Shown here: positions 9,977-17,364 of the stretch, one piece after another | How the letters are laid out: each line of letters starts with the position of its first letter | How positions within the stretch are numbered: position 1 is the first letter of the stretch | Assembly (NCBI RefSeq): GCF_026586795.1 | Contig: NZ_JAPFGY010000012.1 | Location: 30,372 to 94,371 of the forward strand | Length of the DNA: 64,000 nt | From: Erythrobacter sp. WG | GTDB lineage: Bacteria; Pseudomonadota; Alphaproteobacteria; Sphingomonadales; Sphingomonadaceae | Direction: 5' to 3' | Translations under genes and position numbers: made by a program | Notes under the pieces: generated by a model | Databases searched by the model: none | What the model was told of the DNA's origin: nothing | The model's input: only the letters and a program-made list of their open reading frames with translations

Positions 9977-11224
9977 ATGGTCGATTCACCGCCAACCCCC
10001 GGCGCGCGCGATGCGGACCCGCAGGACGTCGTGATCGTCGGCGGGGGCCTCGCGGGCGGGCTGATCGCGCTGGCGCTCCACCGCCAGGTGCCGGGCTCCC
10101 GCTTCGTGCTGATCGAGGCGGGGCGCACGCTCGGCGGCCACCACCGCTGGAGCTGGTTCGAGACCGACATCCGTCCGGGCGCACGCGCGCTGATGGCGGG
10201 CTTTACCCTCAATGGCTGGGACGAGGGCTACGACATCGCCTTCCCCGGCCTCGCCCGCACCTTGCCCACCGCCTACCGCTCGCTCGCCAGCGCCGAGTTC
10301 CACCGCGCGCTCATGGACGAGCTCCCGGCCGAGCGGGTGATGCTGGAGACGAAGGCCGAGGCGCTCGATGCCGGCGGCGTGACGCTCGCGGACGGCACGC
10401 GGATCGCGGCGCGGCGGGTGATCGACTGCCGCCCCTTCAAGCCGTCCGAGGCGCTCGCCGGGGGGTGGCAGGTGTTCCTCGGCCAGCATTTCCGCTGCGA
10501 CAAGCCCCACGGCCTCACCCGCCCGGTCATCATGGACGCCGAGGTCGACCAGGTCGCCCCCCACGGCAACGGCGAAGCCTACCGTTTCGTCTATGTCCTG
10601 CCCCTTTCGCAAGACGAGGTCTTCGTCGAGGACACCTACTATGCCGACCAGCCGAAGATGGACGCGGGCGTGCTCAAGGGCCGGGTCGCCGCCTATGCCA
10701 AGGCGCATGGGTGGACGGGCGAGGTGATCGACCAGGAGGCGGGCATCCTCCCCGTGATCTCGGGCGGGGACTTCGATGCCGCGCTCGCCGAGGTCAGCAT
10801 CCCCGGCGTCGCGCTGGCGGGGGCGCGCGGGGGCTTCTCGCATCCGCTGACCAGCTACACCCTGCCCTTCGCGGTCGAGAACGCGCTCGCCATCGCCCGG
10901 CTGCTGGCGCGGCGCCCCGACGTGACGGGGCAGGAGCTCGCCGCTTTCTGCCGCCGCCGGGCCAAGCGCCACTGGCGCAGCACCGCCTATTACCGGATGC
11001 TCAGCCGGATGCTGTTCGAGGCGGCGGAGCCCGGCAAGCGCGTGGTGGTGTTCGAGCATTTCTACGCCCTGCGCGGCGCGCTGGTCGAACGCTTCTACGC
11101 AGGCCGATCGACCTGGCCCGATCGGCTGCGCATCCTCACGGGCAAGCCGCCCGTAGCTATCCCGCGCGCCATCCGCGCGCTGTTTTCTTCAGGCAAGCCA
11201 TTGAACACGGAGACCCCGGCATGA
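9977..11224 (+). CDS. crtY: Lycopene beta-cyclase CrtY
   Basis: CrtY forms the beta-ionone rings of beta-carotene from lycopene in the inner membrane. The 415-residue protein has the FAD-binding motif DVVIVGGGLAGGLIALAL, then LGGHHRWSWFETD, which is typical of bacterial cyclases, the PVIMDAEVDQ block, and GARGGFSHPLTSYTLPFAV near residue 290. The ATG at 9977 was preferred to an upstream in-frame ATG. It overlaps crtI by four bases, which implies one transcript and coupled translation. Confidence 0.95.
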   Translation: MVDSPPTPGARDADPQDVVIVGGGLAGGLIALALHRQVPGSRFVLIEAGRTLGGHHRWSWFETDIRPGARALMAGFTLNGWDEGYDIAFPGLARTLPTAYRSLASAEFHRALMDELPAERVMLETKAEALDAGGVTLADGTRIAARRVIDCRPFKPSEALAGGWQVFLGQHFRCDKPHGLTRPVIMDAEVDQVAPHGNGEAYRFVYVLPLSQDEVFVEDTYYADQPKMDAGVLKGRVAAYAKAHGWTGEVIDQEAGILPVISGGDFDAALAEVSIPGVALAGARGGFSHPLTSYTLPFAVENALAIARLLARRPDVTGQELAAFCRRRAKRHWRSTAYYRMLSRMLFEAAEPGKRVVVFEHFYALRGALVERFYAGRSTWPDRLRILTGKPPVAIPRAIRALFSSGKPLNTETPA

Positions 11225-12783
11225 ACGCCGATGCGAAGCTCAACCTTTCAGGGGCGAAGGGCGTGAACCCTGCCCTCGCCGCACGCTACGACGGCCGCAC
11301 CGCCTGCGTCATCGGCTCGGGCTTCGGCGGGCTCGCGCTCGCGATCCGGCTGCAATCGGCGGGCATCGCGACGACGGTCATCGAGAGCCGCGACAAGCCG
11401 GGCGGGCGCGCCTATTTCTGGGAGCGCGACGGTTTCACCTTCGATGCCGGCCCCACGGTCATCACCGATCCCGCCTGCCTTCAGGAGCTGTGGCAGTTGA
11501 CCGGCCACGACATCGCCGAGGATGTCGAGCTGATGAAGGTCATGCCATTCTACCGCCTCAACTGGCCCGACGGCACCAATTTCGACTATTCGAACGACGA
11601 GGCGCAATTGAACGCCGAGATCGCCAAGCTGAACCCGGCGGACGTCGCGGGCTATGCGCGCTTCCTCGAATATTCGGAGCGCGTCTACAAGGAAGGCTAC
11701 CTGAAGCTCGGCACCAAGCCCTTCCTCGACTTCAAATCGATGCTCAAGGCCGCGCCCGCGCTGATCAAGGAGCAGGCGTGGCGGAGCGTGTACGGCATGG
11801 TCGCAAGCTATGTCGAGAACGAGAAGCTGCGCGAGGCTTTGAGCTTCCACACGCTGCTGGTCGGCGGCAACCCGATGAACACCTCCTCGATCTACGCCCT
11901 GATCCACAAGCTGGAGAAGGACGGCGGCGTGTGGTGGGCGCGCGGCGGCACCAACCGGCTGGTCGCGGGGATGGTGCGCCACTTCGAGCGGCTGGGCGGC
12001 ACGATCCGCATCGGCGATCCGGTGGTGCAGGTCCACACATTGGGCACCCGCGCGACCGAGGTCGAGACGAAGAGCGGCTTCCGCCAGCGCTTCGACGCGG
12101 TCGCCTCGAACGCGGACATCATGCATTCCTACAAGGACCTGCTGTCGGGTTCCGAGCGCGGGCGCAGCATGGCGAAGTCGCTGAACCGCAAGAGCTTCTC
12201 GCCAAGCCTCTTCGTGGTGCATTTCGGGCTGGAGGGCACTTGGCCCGGCATCCCGCACCACATGATCCTGTTCGCCAAGCGTTACAAGGGCCTGCTCGAC
12301 GACATCTACAAGAACGGCGTGGTGCCGGAGGATTTCGCGATCTACCTCCACCACCCGACCGTCAGCGATCCCAGCATGGCGCCGGCGGGCAAGAGCACCT
12401 TCTACGCGCTCGTCCCCGTCAGCCACATGGGCAAGATGCCGCTCGACTGGGACGAGGTCGGCCCGCGCCTCGAAAAGATGATCCTCGACGAATTGGGCCG
12501 CCGCCTGATCCCCGACATCCACAGCCGCATCGTCACCAAGTTCAGCTATGCTCCCAAGGACTTCAAGGCCGATCTGAACGCCCACATGGGCAGCGCCTTC
12601 AGCTTGGAGCCCGTGCTGTGGCAGAGCGCCTGGCTGCGCGGCCACAACCGCGACGACGTGATCGACAACTACTACCTCGTCGGCGCCGGCACCCACCCGG
12701 GCGCGGGCATCCCGGGCGTGGTGGGGAGCGCGAAGGCGACGGCCGGCCTGATGCTGGAGGACCTGGCGAAGGTGGGCGCATGA
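11221..12783 (+). CDS. crtI: Phytoene desaturase CrtI
   Basis: CrtI carries out successive desaturations of phytoene to lycopene using FAD. The 520-residue protein has the dinucleotide-binding motif CVIGSGFGGLALAIRL, then RDKPGGRAYFWERDGFTFDAG, and the C-terminal bacterial desaturase signature GAGTHPGAGIPGVVGSAKAT. Its ATG overlaps the crtY stop (ATGA). Downstream, the usual crtB partner is displaced by two other genes. Confidence 0.96.
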   Translation: MNADAKLNLSGAKGVNPALAARYDGRTACVIGSGFGGLALAIRLQSAGIATTVIESRDKPGGRAYFWERDGFTFDAGPTVITDPACLQELWQLTGHDIAEDVELMKVMPFYRLNWPDGTNFDYSNDEAQLNAEIAKLNPADVAGYARFLEYSERVYKEGYLKLGTKPFLDFKSMLKAAPALIKEQAWRSVYGMVASYVENEKLREALSFHTLLVGGNPMNTSSIYALIHKLEKDGGVWWARGGTNRLVAGMVRHFERLGGTIRIGDPVVQVHTLGTRATEVETKSGFRQRFDAVASNADIMHSYKDLLSGSERGRSMAKSLNRKSFSPSLFVVHFGLEGTWPGIPHHMILFAKRYKGLLDDIYKNGVVPEDFAIYLHHPTVSDPSMAPAGKSTFYALVPVSHMGKMPLDWDEVGPRLEKMILDELGRRLIPDIHSRIVTKFSYAPKDFKADLNAHMGSAFSLEPVLWQSAWLRGHNRDDVIDNYYLVGAGTHPGAGIPGVVGSAKATAGLMLEDLAKVGA

Positions 12784-12788
12784 GGGGC

Positions 12789-12838
12789 CTCCCCGGAACG
12801 GGGAGGGGGACCATGCGCAGCATGGTGGAGGGGCACCC
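12789..12838. repeat. Palindromic repeat, family A, left arm
   Basis: The arm reads CCCCGGAACGGGG, then a G-run, then the hairpin CCATGCGCAGCATGG, then TGGAGGGGC. A near-identical copy in inverted orientation lies at 13205-13259, so the two arms frame the DUF559 gene. It fills the gap after crtI. Confidence 0.85.
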
Positions 12839-12841
12839 CGC

Positions 12842-13267
12842 GTGATTTCCGGCCCGCGCGACACGGTGAAGCGTGCGCGCAAGCTACGCAGCGAGATGTC
12901 GCTGCCCGAAACGATCCTCTGGCGGGAATTGCGCAAGCGGCCCGGGGGCCACAAGTTCAGGCGGCAGCACCCGGCAGGCCTGTTCGTGCTCGATTTCTAC
13001 TGTGCCAAGGCGCGGCTCGATATCGAGGTGGATGGCTGGGTGCACGACAATCCGGCGCGCGCACAACAGGATCGAGACCGGTCCCATTTTTTGCGCTCTC
13101 AGGGGATTGCGACAACGCGTATCCCGGCACAAAGGGTGCTCGAAAACGTGGAAGCTGTCGTTAGGCGGATTGTCGTGATTTGTGACGAACGAATTGAGAA
13201 ACTGGTGGTGCCCCTCCACCATGCTTCGCATGGTCCCCCTCCCCGTGCCGGGGAGGATCGGTCGTGA
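12842..13267 (+). CDS. DUF559 (Vsr-fold) endonuclease-like protein
   Basis: This 141-residue protein matches DUF559: RARKLRSEMSLPETILW, then KFRRQHPAG, then the catalytic-type strand VLDFYCAKARLDIEVDGWVH (Asp and Glu of a PD-(D/E)xK-like core), and a C-terminal ENVEAVVRRI. The family has the Vsr/type II nuclease fold, with no established role for most members. The start is a GTG; an ATG at 12896 is the alternative. Its last ~20 codons are made of the right-hand repeat arm, and its TGA overlaps the GTG start of the next gene. It interrupts the carotenoid cluster. Confidence 0.82.
   Translation: MISGPRDTVKRARKLRSEMSLPETILWRELRKRPGGHKFRRQHPAGLFVLDFYCAKARLDIEVDGWVHDNPARAQQDRDRSHFLRSQGIATTRIPAQRVLENVEAVVRRIVVICDERIEKLVVPLHHASHGPPPRAGEDRS
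13205..13259. repeat. Palindromic repeat, family A, right arm (inverted)
   Basis: This is the reverse complement of the arm at 12789-12838: CCCCTCCACCATGCTTCGCA, then TGGTCCCCCTCCCC, ending in GTGCCGGGGA. It lies inside the coding end of the DUF559 gene and supplies its C-terminal residues, which suggests that gene and repeat arrived together. Confidence 0.85.
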
Positions 13268-13845
13268 AACGCCTCGCCGTCTATTGCGGCTCGGCCTCGC
13301 CCGAGGATCCGCGTTACGTCCAGCTCGCCTATGATGTCGGCGCGGAGCTTGCCCGCCGAGGCATCGGGCTCGTCTATGGCGGAGGCAAGCTTGGCCTCAT
13401 GGGCGCGGTCGCCAAGGGGGCCAAGGAAGCAGGCGGCCATGTCATCGGCATCATCCCCGAAGCGCTGGTCAAGGCCGAAGTCGCCAACCATGAGTGCGAT
13501 GAACTCGTCACCGTCAGCGGGATGCACGAGAGGAAGCAGCGTTTCACCGACCTCTCCGATGGCTTCGTCACCATCCCCGGCGGGGTGGGCACGATGGACG
13601 AGCTGTGGGAGGCGATCAGCTGGGCGCAGCTGGGCTATCACACCAAGCCCGTCGGCCTGCTCAACGCCTTCGGCTTCTACGACGATCTGCTCGCCTTCTA
13701 CGCGACCATGGCCAAGGTCGGCTTCGTGCGGCCCGCGCATCAGAACATCCTGATCGCCGCAGACACGATCACCGATCTGCTCGCCAAGATGCAGGCCTAT
13801 CAGCCCCACACCCCGATCTTCCGCATGAAGGCCGAGGAGCTCTAG
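13264..13845 (+). CDS. LOG-family TIGR00730 Rossmann-fold nucleotide hydrolase
   Basis: The 193-residue protein contains the LOG-family motif PGGVGTMDEL near residue 105 and GGGKLGLMGAVA near residue 40. LOG proteins hydrolyse cytokinin riboside 5'-monophosphate or other nucleoside monophosphates at the N-glycosidic bond. In bacteria they usually act as nucleotide housekeepers. The GTG start overlaps the DUF559 stop. crtB begins eight bases after its end, so it is transcribed with the carotenoid genes, though no link to pigment synthesis is known. Confidence 0.92.
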   Translation: MKRLAVYCGSASPEDPRYVQLAYDVGAELARRGIGLVYGGGKLGLMGAVAKGAKEAGGHVIGIIPEALVKAEVANHECDELVTVSGMHERKQRFTDLSDGFVTIPGGVGTMDELWEAISWAQLGYHTKPVGLLNAFGFYDDLLAFYATMAKVGFVRPAHQNILIAADTITDLLAKMQAYQPHTPIFRMKAEEL

Positions 13846-13853
13846 GCACCCTG

Positions 13854-14804
13854 ATGGCGGTCGATGCCAACACCCGCGCAGCGCTGGTCGAGCACGCGCG
13901 CCTGTCGATCAAGAAGGGGTCGCAGAGCTTCTCGGCGGCCGCCCGGCTGTTCGACAAGGAGACCCGCGAGCGCGCCTGGTTGCTCTACGCCTGGTGCCGC
14001 CGGGCGGACGACATTGCCGACAATCAGGACATGGGCGGCGAATTGGGCGACCAGTCGGACCTCACCGAGCGCCTCGCCCTGATCCGCCGCCTGACTGCGC
14101 TGGCCTTCGCGGGCGAGCCGACCGGCGACCCGGCCTTCGACGCATTGGGCGTGGTGGCGGCAGAAGTCGGCCTCACCCCGCAGATGGCCGAGGACGTGAT
14201 CGCCGGCTTCCAATTGGACGCCGAGGACTGGCGCCCGCGCACGGAAGGCGACATGCTGCGCTACTGCTACCATGTCGCGGGCGCGGTGGGCGTGATGATG
14301 GCGGTGGTGATGGGCGTCTCTCCGCAAGACCAGGAGACGCTCGACCGCGCCAACGACCTCGGCCTCGCCTTCCAGCTCTCCAACATCGCGCGCGACATCG
14401 TCGAGGATGACGCGGCGGGGCGCTGCTATCTGCCGATCGAATGGCTGGTCGAGCAGGATATCGAGCCCGGCCAGCATACCAAGCCGCACCACCGGCAGGA
14501 ACTCGCCGAAATGGCCGCGCGGCTCGTCGCCCTCGTCGAGAAGCACGAGGCGGCGGCGCGGGTGGGCGCGGCGAAGCTCCCCTTCCGCAGCCGCTGGGCG
14601 GTGCTCTCCGCCGCGCGCATCTACGGCGCGATAGGCAGGAAGGTCCGCGCGCGCGGGCCCGAGGCGTGGAACTCCCGCACCTACGTGCCGCGCGCGGAGA
14701 AGGCGCTCTATGGGGTGCGCGCCTTCCTCTCGGCAGTGCTCAACCGCGAGAAGATGCCCGAGGGCGGGATCGACTGGGGGATTGCGGATTACCGGCCACG
14801 CTGA
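13854..14804 (+). CDS. crtB: Phytoene synthase CrtB
   Basis: CrtB condenses two geranylgeranyl diphosphates to phytoene, the first carotenoid-specific step. The 316-residue product has the squalene/phytoene synthase Asp-rich motifs: CRRADDIADNQD at about residue 47, and LGLAFQLSNIARDIVEDDAA at about residue 166. The start is ATG 13854, just after the LOG gene stop. It completes crtY-crtI-crtB, enough for beta-carotene from GGPP. Hydroxylase and ketolase genes are not in the window. Confidence 0.96.
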   Translation: MAVDANTRAALVEHARLSIKKGSQSFSAAARLFDKETRERAWLLYAWCRRADDIADNQDMGGELGDQSDLTERLALIRRLTALAFAGEPTGDPAFDALGVVAAEVGLTPQMAEDVIAGFQLDAEDWRPRTEGDMLRYCYHVAGAVGVMMAVVMGVSPQDQETLDRANDLGLAFQLSNIARDIVEDDAAGRCYLPIEWLVEQDIEPGQHTKPHHRQELAEMAARLVALVEKHEAAARVGAAKLPFRSRWAVLSAARIYGAIGRKVRARGPEAWNSRTYVPRAEKALYGVRAFLSAVLNREKMPEGGIDWGIADYRPR

Positions 14805-14812
14805 GCCCGTCT

Positions 14813-14876
14813 CCGTTCGCCTCGAGCGAAGTCGAGAGGCCGCTCGAGGTGTCTCGACTGCGCTCGACACGAACGG
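14813..14876. repeat. Palindromic repeat, family C
   Basis: The element starts CCGTTCGCCTCGAGCGAAGT and ends CTCGACACGAACGG, so its outer 7-8 bases are inverted repeats. Each half contains a TCGAGCGAAGTCGAGA-like unit. A second copy in the opposite orientation lies at 21456-21524. It sits in the gap after crtB and may double as a transcription stop. Confidence 0.85.
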
Positions 14877-14898
14877 GGGGCGGGGCTAACCAGCGCCC

Positions 14899-15387
14899 AT
14901 GAAGACCTTCACGCTTACCGCCCTCGCCCTCACGGCAGCAGCGCCGCTCGCCGCCGCGCCCTCGCCCGAGCACGCCGCCGTCATCGCTGCGGTCGACGGC
15001 TTCTTCGTCGCCCTGCGCAGCGACGACAAGGCCGCGCTCGCCCGCGAGATGGACCCGCAGGGCCTGATTACCATTCACCACCGCATGAACCCGGCCGCGC
15101 CGAAGATCATCTTCGTGCCGGTCGCCGATCACCTGCGCAACTGGCTCACATCCGCACCCGATGTCGACGAGCGGATGCGGTACGATAGAGTGCTGGTCGA
15201 TGGCGACATGGCGCAGGTGTGGGGCCCCTACCGCTTTATCGCGGGCGGCAGGACCACGCATTGCGGGGTCAATTCGCTGAGCCTCGTGCGGGGCGAAAGT
15301 GGCTGGAAGGTCGCCAACACCAGCTTTTCCATGGTCCCGCCCGACCAATGCGAGGCACTCGGCGCGCCGGAGGTTCCTGCGCAATGA
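14899..15387 (+). CDS. Exported NTF2-like (DUF4440-type) protein
   Basis: The 162-residue protein has an N-terminal signal peptide (residues 1-20, ending LAAAP) and a single NTF2-like cone fold: an opening helix HAAVIAAVDGFFVALRSDD and later strands RYDRVLVDGDMAQVWGPY and GWKVANTSF. Such proteins bind small ligands or act as simple enzymes. The role here is unknown. Its TGA overlaps the ATG of the biotin carboxylase gene, so it is co-transcribed with the acyl-CoA carboxylase. Confidence 0.75.
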   Translation: MKTFTLTALALTAAAPLAAAPSPEHAAVIAAVDGFFVALRSDDKAALAREMDPQGLITIHHRMNPAAPKIIFVPVADHLRNWLTSAPDVDERMRYDRVLVDGDMAQVWGPYRFIAGGRTTHCGVNSLSLVRGESGWKVANTSFSMVPPDQCEALGAPEVPAQ

Positions 15388-17246
15388 TCACCAAGCTCCT
15401 GATCGCCAACCGCGGCGAGATCGCCTGCCGGATCATGCGCACGGCGCGCGCGATGGGGATCGCGACCGTCGCGGTCTATTCCGATGCCGATGCCAAGGCG
15501 CTGCATGTGCGCTCCGCCGACGAGGCGGTGCATATCGGCCCCTCGCCCGCTGCCGAAAGCTATCTTGTCGGTGCCAAGATCATCGCGGCGGCAAAGCAGA
15601 CGGGCGCGGATGCGATCCATCCGGGCTACGGCTTCCTCTCGGAGAACGCCGACTTCGCGCAGGCGGTGATCGACGCAGGGCTGATCTGGGTCGGCCCAAA
15701 GCCCGCCAGCATCCGCGCGATGGGCCTGAAGGACGCGGCCAAGCAGTTGATGCGCGCAGCCGGCGTGCCGGTGACGCCGGGCTATGACGGCTCGGACCAG
15801 TCGGTCGAGCGGCTGACCAAGGAGGCCGAAGCGATCGGCTACCCCGTCCTCATCAAGGCCGTCGCGGGTGGCGGCGGCAAGGGGATGCGCAAGGTCGATG
15901 CCCCCGCCGATTTCGCCGCCGCGCTCGAAAGCTGCCGCCGCGAGGCCAGGGCCTCCTTCGGCAATGACGAAGTGCTGCTCGAAAAGTGGATCACCTCGCC
16001 CCGCCATATCGAGGTGCAGGTGTTCGGCGATGCCCATGGCAATGTCGTCCACCTGTTCGAGCGCGACTGCTCGCTCCAGCGCCGCCACCAGAAGGTGATC
16101 GAGGAAGCCCCCGCTCCAGGCATGGACGCGGCCACCCGTGAAGCGATCTGCGCCGCCGCCGTGCGCGCCGCCAAGGCGGTCGATTACGAGGGCGCAGGCA
16201 CGATCGAATTCATCGCCGACGCGAGCGAAGGCCTGCGCGCCGACCGCATCTTCTTCATGGAGATGAACACCCGCCTTCAGGTCGAACATCCTGTCACCGA
16301 GGAGATCACCGGGGTCGATCTGGTGGAGTGGCAGTTGCGCGTGGCGAGCGGCGAGGCGATCCCGCAGAAGCAGGAAGACCTCGCGATCAATGGCCACGCC
16401 ATCGAAGCGCGGCTCTATGCCGAGGACCCGGCGAAGGGCTTCCTGCCGAGCACCGGCACGCTCGAGATGTTTGCCATCGACGACGGGTATGCCCGGATCG
16501 AGACCGGCGTCGCGCAGGGCGATGCGATCTCGCCCTTCTACGATCCCATGATCGCCAAGATTGTCACCCATGCCGAGAGCCGCGAACAGGCGATCTGGCG
16601 CATGGAGGATTGCCTCAGCGAGCAGCTCGTCTTCCCGGTCAGGACCAACGCACCGTTCCTGCTGCGCGCGCTGCGGTCGGAAGAGTTCATGGCGGCCCGG
16701 CTCGATACCGGTCTGATTGGGCGCAATCCGGAATGGGCCGATGCCGTGTCGCCGTCGCAGGCCGCGCGCGATCAGGCAGCACAGGCGATGCTGCACCGGG
16801 AGACCGCTGATGCTGCGGTGAGAACGCCGGGCTTCCGCCTCAACGCGCCTGCCCGGAGCGAGGTCGCGATGATGCTCGGCAACGCGGTCGTGACGGGCGA
16901 CGCCGCGCGGCCCCCTGCCGGGGTTCTGCAATACGACGATGGCGAGACCGTGTGGCTGAACGAGGCAGGCGAGACCTTCGCGCTGCGCCCCTTCGCGGCG
17001 CGTGGCACCGGCCAGGCCTCCGCCGCCGACGGTGCGATCATCGCGCCGATGCCGGGCAAGGTCATCGCGGTCGATGTCGCCGAGGGTCAGTCGGTCACCG
17101 CCGGGCAGCGGCTCATGGTGCTCGAGGCGATGAAGATGGAGCACGCCCTTGCCGCGCCTTTCGATGGCAGGGTCGAGGGGCTGGCCGTCAGCGCCGGCGG
17201 GCAGGTGCAGGTCGAAGCGGTGCTCTGCCGGGTGGTGCCCGAATGA
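15384..17246 (+). CDS. Acyl-CoA carboxylase alpha subunit (biotin carboxylase plus biotin carrier)
   Basis: The 620-residue protein opens with the biotin carboxylase N-domain (KLLIANRGEIACRI). The ATP-grasp domain has the Gly-rich loop AVAGGGGKGMRKV, then MEMNTRLQVEHPVTE, and the BC C-domain. It ends in a biotinyl domain whose VLEAMKMEH places the acceptor Lys at about residue 584. It carboxylates biotin with bicarbonate and ATP, and the partner beta subunit follows. The acyl substrate (propionyl-, methylcrotonyl- or geranyl-CoA) cannot be fixed from sequence alone. Confidence 0.94.
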   Translation: MITKLLIANRGEIACRIMRTARAMGIATVAVYSDADAKALHVRSADEAVHIGPSPAAESYLVGAKIIAAAKQTGADAIHPGYGFLSENADFAQAVIDAGLIWVGPKPASIRAMGLKDAAKQLMRAAGVPVTPGYDGSDQSVERLTKEAEAIGYPVLIKAVAGGGGKGMRKVDAPADFAAALESCRREARASFGNDEVLLEKWITSPRHIEVQVFGDAHGNVVHLFERDCSLQRRHQKVIEEAPAPGMDAATREAICAAAVRAAKAVDYEGAGTIEFIADASEGLRADRIFFMEMNTRLQVEHPVTEEITGVDLVEWQLRVASGEAIPQKQEDLAINGHAIEARLYAEDPAKGFLPSTGTLEMFAIDDGYARIETGVAQGDAISPFYDPMIAKIVTHAESREQAIWRMEDCLSEQLVFPVRTNAPFLLRALRSEEFMAARLDTGLIGRNPEWADAVSPSQAARDQAAQAMLHRETADAAVRTPGFRLNAPARSEVAMMLGNAVVTGDAARPPAGVLQYDDGETVWLNEAGETFALRPFAARGTGQASAADGAIIAPMPGKVIAVDVAEGQSVTAGQRLMVLEAMKMEHALAAPFDGRVEGLAVSAGGQVQVEAVLCRVVPE

Positions 17247-17248
17247 TC

Positions 17249-17364
17249 CTCCCCTTCAGGGGAGGGGGACCACCGAAGGTGGTGGAGGGGCGGGCCACGC
17301 CGCACCCTCGCTCGCCCCTCCACCATTCTGTGCATGGTCCCCCTCCCCCAGTGGGGGAGGGTTG
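17249..17364. repeat. Palindromic repeat, family A, complete two-arm element
   Basis: Two inverted family-A arms flank a short spacer (about 17290-17315). The left arm has hairpin CCACCGAAGGTGG and the right arm has CCATTCTGTGCATGG, each between CCCCTCC and GGGGGA blocks. The hairpin bases differ from the 12.8-kb copies but still pair, which implies the structure is kept. It separates the two carboxylase subunit genes. Confidence 0.85.
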
